From the NCBI GenBank assembly GCA_035048495.1, contig CM068545.1, forward strand, positions 18,448,741 through 18,512,740: a DNA stretch of 64,000 bases, read 5' to 3'. Below the pieces are notes generated by a model. It worked only from the letters and a program-made list of their open reading frames with translations, was not told the DNA's origin and ran no database searches. Below, one piece after another: positions 21,416 to 32,930 of the stretch. A program made the translations under genes and the position numbers. Source of the stretch: Euptelea pleiosperma (lineage: Eukaryota > Streptophyta > Magnoliopsida > Ranunculales > Eupteleaceae). Numbering within the stretch: the first letter of the stretch is position 1; every line of letters starts with the position of its first letter.

Positions 21416-24400
21416 CGAACATGGTCAAGGGTACTTGTCAAGTGGAGATGTCCTAATCACCAAGGACTCGAAAGATTGTTCACATTTTGGCACCTTTTTT
21501 CATAATATGCCTCAACTATCTTTATCTTCAACAACAGAAAAAGGATAAAAAACAAAGGAAGAAAAAAATGGAAGTACTTCACGTCTTACTATTATAAAGA
21601 CAACAAAAATGATTGACATGGTGCCACATTTTCTAAAAACACCCTCAACTCTTACAAAATGCTTCCTACCCTTCCTAAAAATGTTCCCCCTCTTTTTTAA
21701 GTAGTCGCCTTTTGAAAGGGCGCTTTGTATTTTTTTTTAAGAAATGATTAATTTGGTGGCTTTTTAAAAAAAACTGAATAATCTGTGCAACACAGTACTA
21801 CAGTTTAGGGAGAGAGAGAGAGAGAGTTTTCTCAATAGAGCTTATCAAAAGGGAAAAAACTGAGTTTTGGAACATAGGTTTATGAAATACAAATTCTTTG
21901 GGTTTCCGTGGGTATTAAAAATGTTATTAGAAGTTGCAAGGGGATTTCTTTGAAGAGGAATAGACTGCTTTTTCTAAGGTTTTGGATATTTTTGCAGTCA
22001 TCTTTTCACTCGTGCTCTCGGTCATGGATTTGGAGAGCACTAGTCCTCGTTAAAAGAGGTAAAGACAAATGCAAACAGGCGAGTCCATCGAGCCTGGTCC
22101 TCGTTAAAAGAGGTATTTCGTCCTCTCATAAATGGGTTAACAAAGCATGCAATGCAATAGATGCTAGGGAGGACGATCCCTTCCCTCTATTACATTGTGG
22201 ACCCTGAACTTGCAGCCCATCGATCCAAAATAAGGAATAACAGAGGAAGGATTCTCTACAAAGTGAAAAGAGAGCTTAGGGAGTGGCACAAAAACGTCCT
22301 AAGAATAATAACAGTACTACAAAAATTTACCCCAACAAAAGTACTACGAAAATTTATGTAGAATAACGGGATGGGACCTGTGGACAGACCCATTGACCAT
22401 AGTCGTTATTGGAAAATACGGCTATTATAATGGCCCATTTACCTGTTGAATAAAATTTTGCTTGATAATGAAATCAATAATGTATGATTCCATACAGGAT
22501 GCTCAATTGGATTTACCAGATTCACCACCCTAGATAAAAGGTCTCAGGATCAGCAGCAGTATTGGTCGGTGTCAATCTGTATCAGCCCGATCCAATTGAG
22601 TCTTGGTTCTCGCTTGAGACTATGTAGCAAATATAGGAATACCTAGTCTCGTAAACCATTATCGGCACTTGGTCATTAAATGTGCCAAGCCGAAAAAAAA
22701 AAAACCCCACAACAGCTATGTTGAGACAATTAATGTTAGAATGGTTGGATCACCCCCTGTTACATTTACCATAGCTATTACCAACCATTAAAGTTTCAAC
22801 CTTAAATCTTTAAATTCGCCCAGCCCAGTGAATGCCATCGTATCTATGATCGTAACCAGTCTCCACAAATGGACAAAACGCCATCAAATATATCAGGATA
22901 GCTTTAACAAAACTAAAAGCAAAGATGGAACACTTAACTTGAACAAGGGTCCCATCTCTGAGTTGCATAAGGAACTATAAAACTTGTTGCTCATTTCAAT
23001 GTCTAGCATAGCATTTACAACTATGGTTGCAAACATCGAACTCGGTAATAGTGGCATCCCTGTTTGCAATTTGCAAAGCTACTCAAGCAGATCTAATTGA
23101 AAATTACATGACTACATTGGAACTAGAAGCATCCATGCCAAACACAAAATTCACTGACCATCACAGGTGATCCATGTTCCGACATAAAGTATACAAACTG
23201 ATTTTTAAAGAAATAAATTCACTAAGCACAACCAAAATAGAATAAATAGTTCAAGGGTCACCCAAGAAAAAAGGGCTAATAAATATCTTGCCAGTCTCTT
23301 CGAATTAAAGAGTGTTCCTATTCCATCCTATATCCCTTCCATCTGTCGTACCAACAGTTCCATTCCTTCACGTATTTTGCTTTTATATTGCACCGTTGTT
23401 TTCTACCTTCTCTTAGACTTTCCATAGAATTTGAAAACATAAAAACCTTTCTTTTTGGCTTTCGACAAGAAAGAAACCATATCGTTATTCCTAAAATACG
23501 AGAAATATACAGGCACCTGCGAACTGAGAATCTTTTTTTAGCATTCAACACTATTCAGAACCTAGTTTGAGGAGGTCAGGTTACAGGACCAGAATCCATT
23601 TGACTCTTAGCTTGTCCATATAATCATCACAAACGCAAATAAAAATTTATTTGCAGCGACCACTCAAAACACAAAGAAGACAAGCTACCTCAAGATTTTT
23701 AATCAACAGAATCATCAACCCATTGAGCTCCAAACAAACAGTTTTGATGTCCCAGAAAAATAAGTTGATGTTTTCATCCACATTCAGGCATACATTCTAA
23801 CAAGGAAAAATGGAATAAAACCACATCTAACTATACCCCAAAGTAGATGCAATATAAAACTTATTAATTTATATAAATCAGCTAGACATGCTCCACACTG
23901 GCAGACAGTCAACTAATTATATAACACAGTACACAAATACATGCGTAGTATCCAAATCAAATTACCCATGCAAAAAAGGTGATTACGTAGCTAAGAAATT
24001 CAAGCACAACTTCATTACAAGCAAAGTAGTTACATGCATGTACTAATATAAAATTGTATATGGAGCATTGACCTCCACATGAGGTCCTTTCACTACTCAG
24101 ATCCTTTTCCTTTGGACAAGTCTTTAACTACCCATACCTTTTCTTTTTTATGTGCCTTCAACTGCCCCATGTGTTGTTAACAGATCAAGCATGATTTCAA
24201 GAGACTAAGAAGAAGAGACAAAATAAGAACAATAACAACAAATAGTACATGGAGAGAGCCCATCTTAGCACCCAATACGATATGCCCATCACGAACCTAC
24301 CAATCATCACATAAACATAATAGTTGCACGTACAAGATCATGAAAAAGAAGGCAAACAAAAACAAATTTGCAGAAAGTAGGTAAAATATAATGTTATATG

Positions 24401-26300
24401 TATCAAAAAAAGTCTGGGTAGCAGATAAATCTGGCACCAAGCAGAGAAACATCTGAATACTAAAAGCTAGTCTAACTGTCAACTTTAAATAATAGCCAGT
24501 ACAAACAAACCACATCTTTTAAGGGCGCAGAAAGCACAAATGTAGTGAAAAAAGTAAAGCAAACCATTTCATCAAAGCAGAGATTACATTGTCTGCATTC
24601 ACCACAACCATTTATAGCATTTGCGCCCAAGAAGCTGTCATACACCTGAATCAAATACCCATCAACAACTCAATCCATCATTCCACATCTAACATACAAA
24701 ATAGAGTTCATGCAAGCAGAAAGAAAAATTCAAAAAATTAAACAGTTGAACAAGTACTGCACTCCCTCCAACACCATTGAGTGATTGAAAACACACAGCT
24801 CAATGTATTTTTTTACCATACAATTATGAAAAAAAGGTGGCATGGTACCAAACATTTACTCAAAAAGTAAAAATTTGATCGTCCCAGCTCCCAAGTATAC
24901 ATAGAGAAGCACAAACAACCAAGGAAAAACACTTGCTATCAAAAGTATTCTAATGCAAATACAATCATACAAGCATAGCATTAAAGTCATGTTAGGCAAT
25001 AAAACTACAAGGCAATGTGAAGAGTATATCACTGCTTACAGAAAAGCATATTTCCCTCTCCAATAGCATCAACAGTGGAAAATATAGATATAAAGACTGG
25101 ATACAAATAGTCTGTGCCTAACACCAAGTATTTTGATGCCATGTAGTCGATAGATTAACACATACGGTCATGTTCACCTTTTTATACATGTTCAAAAAGA
25201 AAAACGAAGAAGAAAGCACAATTATTGTTCATAATTGGAAAAATTACGACAGATCCAACAAAAAAGCATTAAACCAATAGAATATTCTCCACAGATTTAT
25301 TAAAATATATAGACCAGTAGACATCAACAATGAAAGATCGTGGTAGCCAGCAAGAAGCCAGCCACATGGGTAATGCAACATAGTTCTGCAAGAATGAGAA
25401 TATTCTACAACAAGCATTTTAGGGTTAGACAAAATATGAATACATCCTAGTTCTGTTATCATTAAGAAATTAAATGTTTTCAGGACCACATGAATATATA
25501 AATACATACACACAAATAAATGTAAATAAATAAACTATGAAATAACCAACAAACAGCACAAATGCCGCATACAATGGCAACTGAAGCGAGCCTCAACATA
25601 ACAATGGAGAACTCTGTCTTGTTTCTTGAACACTTGTATTTGCATCTATACCCAGAGTTAGATCTTGTAGCCTCAAGGTTATCCACTCAAACTAATGATC
25701 ACATGATGAAGATCAATTACTTAAACGATAGAAGATGTAAATCTCTTGTTTAATAGAATACGACCCCAGACATGGAATTGCATCATGGGTGGCATTGCTG
25801 GTACAGTTGTATCTGCCTCAAGTGACCGGCTTGCCAAGCTAACAAATTCACATAAGCAGAAATGCTTAAGACACTATTGTAAACTTCTAGTACGATTAAT
25901 AGCAGGTATATCAAACCCCATTGAGCAACACTAGTTTAAGCTGTTAAAGCTACCCAACAGCGAAGAAGCTAGCTGATGTGCAATGCATTAGCTAGTAATT
26001 GTTCAGCATTTCGGGGGGCTAAGTAACATTTCAAACTGTTCAACCTGCACCATTGGTGGGGAAATTCTATAGAGTTTGTTACAGCTCCAAACTTGGTCTC
26101 CATTCTAAGGAGATTTAGAATTTAGCCAATATTTTGTTTGGTCTCAAATCCTAAACGTGCTAGTGTATATTATAGAAATTGATTGTCAAAGCATTCGAAA
26201 ACCTTAAAAGGTTTGTCAATAGACTCCAATCGATGATGGACAGACAAGGGAGATGGCTACAAAACTCGTAATAGATACATGGATGGTCAAATATTCCTCC
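21416..26300. other. Long AT-rich region, no gene recognised
   Basis: Short open frames occur on both strands, but none has a family I recognise. A GA run lies at 21809-21827. The direct repeat GTCCTCGTTAAAAGAGGTA occurs at 22041 and 22098. One minus-strand stretch (24640-24555, after TTTGATTCAG) looks exon-like and could be a distal 3' UTR exon of the UBA2 gene, but this is a guess. Confidence 0.4.
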
Positions 26301-26314
26301 ACTTCTTTGTAGTG

Positions 26315-26558
26315 GTGCAAAACATTGGGATCACTAAGTGGTTCATATTTTGTCAAAAACTGTATTCTAAATATAACTATTACTAAATGGAAACAAGGAA
26401 ACCTAAGTGTTCTTGTGGTTGGAAACCATACTAGTCGTGCAAAACATTGGGATCACTAAGTGGTTCATATTTTGTCAAAAACTGTATTCTAAATATAACT
26501 ATTACTAAATGGAAACAAGGAAACCTAAGTGTTCTTGTGGTTGGAAACCATACTAGTC
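26315..26558. repeat. Perfect 122-bp tandem duplication
   Basis: The unit beginning GTGCAAAACATTGGGATCAC and ending CCATACTAGTC occurs at 26315-26436 and 26437-26558. I find no differences between the copies. It is either very young or an assembly artefact. Confidence 0.93.
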
Positions 26559-26564
26559 TTCTTC

Positions 26565-26945
26565 AGAAAAATATAGAAACTGGAATGATATAAAGCGCTA
26601 TCAATTTCCCATTACCAAACTGGTTCATCATAACCCTTATTTAAACATAATTCAGACTCGAGAGCATCGAAAGAGAAGCATTACATAATTTAACCCACTT
26701 TAGGATCTCCAGAGAAAAAAAAAGTCGAGCCCACACAATTTTTTGGCACCTGAAAAATATAGGAACTTAAATGATATGTAAAACTTAAGTGCCATAGAGT
26801 TCCCATTACCAAACTGGTTCATCATATTAAATCATTTAGACTCAAGAACATCGAGTGAGAGAGAGAGAAACATTTTTTCACTCTATTTAGGATCTCCAGA
26901 AAAAGAAGAAACAAATTAACGAGTCCACAAATATTTTTGGCACCT
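26565..26945. repeat. Diverged tandem duplication of about 185 bp
   Basis: GAAAAATATAGAAACTGG, CCCATTACCAAACTGGTTCA, GGATCTCCAGA and TTTTTGGCACC appear in the same order in two adjacent copies, with many substitutions and small gaps. It lies directly beside the perfect 122-bp duplication, so local duplication has happened here more than once. Confidence 0.75.
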
Positions 26946-27066
26946 TTCCAAGCATTCCTCTAATACTCTACTACTTTTTCCTACAAACCTTTTTCAGATT
27001 CAATTAGGCTACAATGAAATGGGGGTTCACCTCACCATGAATCTTCCATTCAACTTTTGCCTATGT

Positions 27067-27555
27067 AACAGTGACATGGACACCGATCAAAAAAAAAAAA
27101 GTGACATGGACACGTGTTGGTATCCAACACAAATACGAGGTGTCTAACATGGCAACTTAAGAAGCCCGATACACGGACACATTATAAAATGACATTTTAG
27201 TTGCATTTAAATCAGAATTATTTTAAATAAAAACAAGGAAAGAAATATATGAAAAGTAAAAAACGAAAACATTTCTAGAAACCATATAGCTATCCAACTA
27301 CATATTAAATTTAAGGTAGATTTATAAAAAGGAAAAACTGTCAAAAAACTATAGCTATGTTTAACAACTTGAAGAAAGTATTGTATACAGGATGGAACAC
27401 ACCAACCCTGTTTTAGAAATCAATTACATATTAAAAATTATTAAAATAATGGGTGACAGCCGTATGTGTCTGGATGTGAGTCGGGATGTGTCGACACACA
27501 CGTATCCAACATGGCATAAATCCTAAAAAAGTGTCATGTCCTTGTTACAAAACCA
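27067..27555. repeat. Probable non-autonomous DNA transposon
   Basis: The left end GTGACATGGACACGTGTTGG with TATCCAACAC is loosely mirrored by ACACACGTATCCAACATGG and AAAAAAGTGTCATGTCC on the right. The arms are degraded and edges approximate. Such GACACGTGT-rich ends are common in plant hAT-like repeats, but the class is not proven. Confidence 0.4.
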
Positions 27556-28867
27556 TTTCCCAACCCCACAACTGATTTAGCAGAAACTCTTTGACCACTT
27601 TGCTTTGCAGCACCTAGGCTTCATTGTGGCTCTCAAGAAATCAATTCCTAACCAAGCTTTCCAATAAATTGTCCAGAGCTGATTATGGTCTTTTCCAACC
27701 GATACTTGGAAGTAGTTCTTTTACCACATTATGATGCTTTGTGAGTAACTGACTAATCGATTCTGGAAGAGGAGTAGATATTCTACTCTATCCAACTTTT
27801 CGAAAGATCGGATTGATATATATTTATATCATTACCACTCCAATTCATCACTAGATCTTCAAGGCCATTTCTTAACAGAGTTCAAGAGGTTTCCTCTCAG
27901 CCTTCCTAGTGGCAAGTCCACCATTTTTTAGTACAAAATACCTTTTCTAGTCACTTCACTTGTGTTTTTTCAGATCCAGCTCTTTTTGAGAGTAAGTGTG
28001 CAGAAACTTCCCAAGTTTCCACTATAACTAGTATTTTACATAAATAAATGGCATACATAAGAAGCTTTAAAAAGATTCCCCAATTGTTATTTGGTTTGTT
28101 CCCATGCAACCTACTTCCTTTCAAATCCTTCAGCAATAGGACCAGTGTATTATTCTAACTAGCACTACATCATAATTAATGAATACATTCCTGGCATTAA
28201 TTTTTATTGGGAAACAAACAAAATCTTAGAAATATGGCACATTTTAAAATTCTTACACAAGTCTTCAACAACATGTCCGTAACTAATAAATTATAAAATC
28301 AGCTAAACCAGTGTGATTGTTGATTTGACGGCATTACCAACATGGGAACTTACTAGGATATAAAAGATTCAGACTTACAAGCGTCAGGAATTCTTTCGTT
28401 GCCTTCCTCTATAAATATTTAATCTTTATTTCACAAAAAAAATCCCAAATATATTTTCATAGGTACCACAGCAGTACAACTAAGTGTAAAAGGATTTAAT
28501 CATCACCAAACTGGTTAACCTGGAAAAGTTCATAAGTTAGTAAAACCTTTTGATGTATTTTAAGAACACTATTTCATAGTTTCTCCCCAATACAGAAGGC
28601 AAGAAAATGGCATTTATCACGAATACTACTCATAATTTTTCAGACTAAGTCGCATTCTAACCCAAATGCTATCCATAAGTAGTTGAATAGCTTATTCGCC
28701 TCAAAAAAATTTACTCTAAAGGCTATGTTGCATGAAAAGACACAATGCGGTAGAGGCTAGCACTACCCAATATAGGACAGGGGGTCACCCATTTTAATGT
28801 ATTCTGAAAGCACACAACAGAACTTTGGAACTAATTTATCAACTAGTACTATATATATATATATAGA

Positions 28868-29052
28868 AGGAAATGATTTTTCCAGGGAGCTTTTCCCATC
28901 AACATCTTCCACATTTGATGGAGATGCCCCTCTAACAAAATTGTCCTTACCAGTCTTTTCAAAGTGAAATATGGAGTAAGAGGAGCATATCTATCAAATG
29001 TAAAAAATGCCGACTGTAAGAGGTGAAAAGCTCGCTGGAAAAATCAATTTTG
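28868..29052. repeat. Small fold-back MITE
   Basis: ATTTTTCCAGGGAGCTTTTCC at the left mirrors GTGAAAAGCTCGCTGGAAAAAT at the right. ACATTTGATGGAGATGCCCCT mirrors AGGAGCATATCTATCAAATGT inside it. Confidence 0.75.
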
Positions 29053-29470
29053 TATGTATATATGGGTCACGATAGGTTAACAAATATTTTTTGACACATC
29101 ACGATCATGGGGCCCACATGGAGATGAGTTAAGGGATGGTTTTTAATGAAGATGATCTCCTAACCATAGAGATCATCCTTACAAGAAATCAACCCTGGAG
29201 ATCATTCAGGCATTTCTAACCTTATGAAAAGTGGATTACAAGTTGAAATATTCTGAACTGCCTATTATTACAGATAACTTCCTCCACATTTGTGGGCCCA
29301 CGACAATTTATCATTTTATTTTTCACAAAGAATACGTCATTATATCCCAACCTATAGATTATATTATAATGGTATATGACAAGACCCACAAAACATATAA
29401 TTTCTGTACTATAGAATATGAAGAAACAGACAGCAGAAAGAACACATATAAAAAAACATCATTAAAAATA

Positions 29471-29866
29471 GGGTCAGGCTCCATTGACAGCCCTAAAATG
29501 ACAAGATTCTGTACAGACACAATATATGCCACGTTGCACACGCTTGGAGGACTTTGATCGTATGGATGTTTGGTCAACCCCTAAGTGGACCTACAAACCA
29601 AAATTCAGCTTGATTAGTGATTTCTAGACGTTGGATTGGACTTATTTTCATGGGTAGATCTCAACTGTGGGAATTATAGCAGTATTTGAGGTACAAAGAT
29701 CCAACGCCTAGAAATCACTAATCAGGCTGAATTTTGGTTTGTAGGTCACATAGGGATTGGCCAAACATCCATACGGTTAGAGTCCTCTTAAGAGTGTGCC
29801 ATGTAGCACATATTTGTGTCCTGTACAAAATTCTGTAATTTTAGGGCTGTCAACGGAGCCCAACCC
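29471..29866. repeat. MITE with perfect 8-bp target duplication (hAT-like)
   Basis: The inverted ends are GGGTCAGGCTCCATTGACAG and CTGTCAACGGAGCCCAACCC. The flanking TAAAAATA is exact at 29463-29470 and 29867-29874. Eight bases is the hAT size. The inner arms (GTATGGATGTTTGGTCAACC, TTAGTGATTTCTAGACGTTG) belong to the G-box MITE group, so the same core is carried by different outer ends. Confidence 0.88.
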
Positions 29867-29899
29867 TAAAAATAAGGCTAATGTCCAAAATATCGTTTT

Positions 29900-31063
29900 A
29901 TTACTCATAAAGCATGACATTATGTGTATCACTCTCACCACCAAGACAGTAAGAACAAATATCATAACCTAATGTGCTAATAAGAGATCACTTCGAAACA
30001 AAGCACAGATCCATTTTACCTGTCAAAAAAAAGGACGGTGATCACTTTGTTTGTACCAAAACTCAGTGTGCACAACATCATCTCTCATTCACATTCACAC
30101 TGCCATCCAGTATCAAACATTGGGAACTCATATACACCAAATCCCAAACAAAGGACAGAGAAAAAGAAAAGGAAGCAAACGAGAGAATAACATACAAAAT
30201 GAAGCAAAGTACAGAACAATATTTGGAGCCCTAACCATGGACGAAGAACAAGAAATTACACAAACGACAACTTATCATCCCAAACAGAAAAATCATGCAG
30301 CAATAAAATCCCAAAGAGCCACCAAGGCAGAAAAGAGAAGAAGGCATTTGCACAAAAAGGAACAGACCAACGTACGATACATACACAACCTCGATGGAGA
30401 TCATAAACATGCAACACAGTACGTTTGCACAAATTATCCAAAACACAGAAGCATCCTTAACGAACTAACACGAACAAAATGCACACAGCAGACATTCAAA
30501 GTAGCACTGAACCATGTAAAGGGAGATGTCAATGGCACTCATGCCCTAACAAACCTCAAAGAAAATTCATGACCCGTTGCAAGAAAAAACACCAGAACAG
30601 GGACAAGAACAAGGGGAACACAAAACGACGCCTAGGAACCACAAAACAACACCAAAGAGAACAATTGTAATCACACCTTAAGTTCAATCACACAATACTT
30701 TCAGTCATGTTATTGAATGCCAATCATACAAAACAAACACTTACCAAGCAAGCAAATTAATAAAGCCTGCAAACCTAAGAGAAGCAAAACAAAATAAAAG
30801 AGCACATAAAAGAAGATAAGGAAGCTACCAAATCAATGGAGAACAGCAAAGATTGAGAAAGATAAACAAGCAAACAAGAACAACAAGCAAGCACCAGAAG
30901 CAACCAGCGGATGAGCTTAGATAAAAATACTAACATGGAAATCTTACTGAAGGACATCATTAAGGCATAAAAAAAACATATTGACATCTCGTAAAAATCC
31001 TAACAGGGAAACAGAATCTACCAATTGAATATCAATCAGATAATAAAGAAAAGGAACATTACC
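29900..31063 (-). other. Probable 3' UTR/intron of the UBA2 gene
   Basis: On the minus strand this stretch is T/G-rich, as in plant introns. A donor-like GTAATG begins two bases after the UBA2 stop codon. Long open frames on the + strand here are low-complexity (Lys/Thr/His-rich) and look like the reverse of a T-rich intron. Introns in the 3' UTR are known for plant UBA2 genes; the downstream acceptor was not located. Confidence 0.4.
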
Positions 31064-32418
31064 TCAGTAATAAGGGGGCATGCTCTGGTACATCCCCCCG
31101 GGTGGAACCCTAGGTACAGGGGATGACCCCGAAGGCTGGTGGTGCTGGCTTGGGAATGCAGACGATGACAATCCATAATGCCCACCCTCTGGATAACCCC
31201 CAGAAGGCATCCCGACTGAACCTGGCGGCAACCTATACAAAGACGATCCACCACCACCACCACCACTACCACCCAATCCACCATACCCAGCCGAAGTAGG
31301 CCCACCATACCCGCCTGAAGTGGGGCCACCAGCACCCAATCCACCATAAGGACCACCCAACCCGGCACCATATCCACCGCTGCCACCCAATGAGGACGGC
31401 ACCTGACTCCCCACCGAGGACAGCCCTGGATTACCAATCGATGATTGCAAGGGCGAGTTCAGATGGTGGTGATGATGATGGGCCAACCCCGGTGGGCCCT
31501 GGTGCGCGGCGGAGAATCCACCATAAGAAGAAAGACCACCCGGTGCACCGTACTGAGAGGTGAGAGAATTGGGCATGGAAGATGGAGGTGGCATGCCAAG
31601 CCCGTCTCCAGCAATGTCGCCTGGGACACCAGTTGGGGCTTGAATTCCTCCTGGTGGGGCAGACACACCAGGCTTCCCCTTCTTTCCCTCAATCGCCAAT
31701 TTGCAAACCAGCTGATGCCCATCGATTGTCTTGATGGGATCAACAAGAGAAGCCTTTGCGGCTTCGGCATTCTTATAGACAAACAACGCGAACCCTCTCG
31801 ACTTCCCCGTCTGCTTATCAAACCCTAGCGGCCCTTCCTCTATTTCTCCATAAGATGAGAAATGTGCCAAGAGCCGGTCTGCCGGCATTTCAATCGGTAC
31901 GTTCCCAACATAAATCTTCCTCATTGAGACATCAACGGCCGGGGCAGCGTTGGCGGTGGGTCCAGATGCCCCCGTAGCGGCGAGTTGTGTGACAGTCATC
32001 CGACCGTCGATCTTCTTGCTGGGCTCCTTCAAGGAGAGCAAAGCACCATCGATGTGCTTGAAGGTGACGAAGCCATAGCCCTTGCTCTTGCCAGTGACCT
32101 TGTCAAGGATGACAACTGCTCTTCAAGATCACCGTAGGATGAGAAGAGAGTTCGTAGGCCCTCGGTGGTAGTGTCCCACCCGAGGCCGCGTATGAACAGC
32201 TTGCGCTGGGCCGGGTCACGGTCGGCGATAGAACGGACGGCATCGAGAACGTCGACGTGACGGGCGGCGGCCTCCTGGAGGATGTCGAGGAGCTGTTCTT
32301 GAGTGAAGGGCTCGATGATCTTACGAGCGTCCTCTGGAGTGAGCTTGGGACCTGAAGCGGCTTCGACGGCGAGTGAGCCGTTTTCATCGGCCTTTCGCTT
32401 CTTGGTGGCCGTATCCAT
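31064..32418 (-). CDS. UBA2: UBP1-associated protein 2 (UBA2a-type) RNA-binding protein, frameshifted
   Basis: The single coding exon runs from [14 protein letters not shown] to SMPPYY and stop. It gives 451 aa if one base is restored at 32119. There GAAGAGCAGTTG lacks the second G needed to continue RRM1. Without it the frame ends after [11 protein letters not shown], and the rest is open in another frame. RRM1 has RNP2 KLFIRGL and RNP1 KGYGFVTF, the latter only in the second frame. RRM2 has KIYVGNV and SRGFALFVY. The acidic N-terminus ([18 protein letters not shown]) and a Gly/Ser/Tyr-rich tail with a run of six His are typical of UBA2 proteins. Family members are nuclear, bind U-rich 3' UTR sequence, and include ABA- and wound-responsive members related to the Vicia AKIP1 protein. 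Both halves are otherwise intact, so a sequencing error is likely. The exact paralogue (a, b or c) is not certain. Confidence 0.9.
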
Positions 32419-32497
32419 GAATGAGAGGTTGAGGATGAGAGAAAGGGAAGGTCTCAAAAGTTTCGGAGAGCGTTAGAAGAAAACCTACTCTGCTTCA

Positions 32498-32506
32498 AAA
32501 CCCTAA
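32498..32506. promoter_or_regulatory. Telo-box in the UBA2 leader/promoter
   Basis: AAACCCTAA lies about 80 bases upstream of the UBA2 ATG. Telo-boxes are common near transcription starts of plant translation and RNA-processing genes. Confidence 0.5.
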
Positions 32507-32599
32507 AACCTAAAACAGCTAACCACCTCAAAAAGTGGCGAAGACAAACAGAATAGTGTTCGGTGTAATTTATGTGTGGAAGTACTTTAATACAACTAG

Positions 32600-32930
32600 G
32601 CGAACGCCACGTGCACCTTACACATGGAAGCGCCTTACACGTGGAACACCTGTAGAGATCACTGAACGTTTCGACGTTAGGCCCATCTCTAGGTGGGTCT
32701 GTACAAAAACTCAGCCTGATTAGTGGTTTTTAAGGGTTTGATTGGAGTCATTTTCATGGGCTGATGTCTAACCATAGATTTCAAGCATTCTTTGAGGTAC
32801 TCAGATCCAAAGGTTTGAAATCAATAAGCAGACTAATATTTGGTATATAGGTCCACCTAGGAATGGGACAAACATCCATATGGTCAATGGTCTCTAAAAG
32901 TATGCCACGTGGCTTATACTATTGTCCCTC
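32600..32930. repeat. G-box MITE just upstream of UBA2
   Basis: CACGTG lies at 32608, 32638 and 32906. The arms GGTGGGTCTGTACAAAAAC, TCAGCCTGATTAGTGG and TTTGGTATATAGGTCCACC pair, and GGACAAACATCCATATGGTC is the right sub-terminal box. It starts about 180 bases upstream of the UBA2 ATG. Confidence 0.75.

Noticed and set aside
30051..30572. Plus-strand open frame of 173 codons
   Set aside because: Lys/Thr/His/Gln-rich low complexity, and antisense to a T-rich stretch that fits an intron or 3' UTR of the UBA2 gene.
31036..31977. Several long open frames on both strands opposite or overlapping the UBA2 gene
   Set aside because: They are shadows of the GC-rich, Gly-rich coding sequence. Only the minus-strand RRM frame shows conserved motifs.
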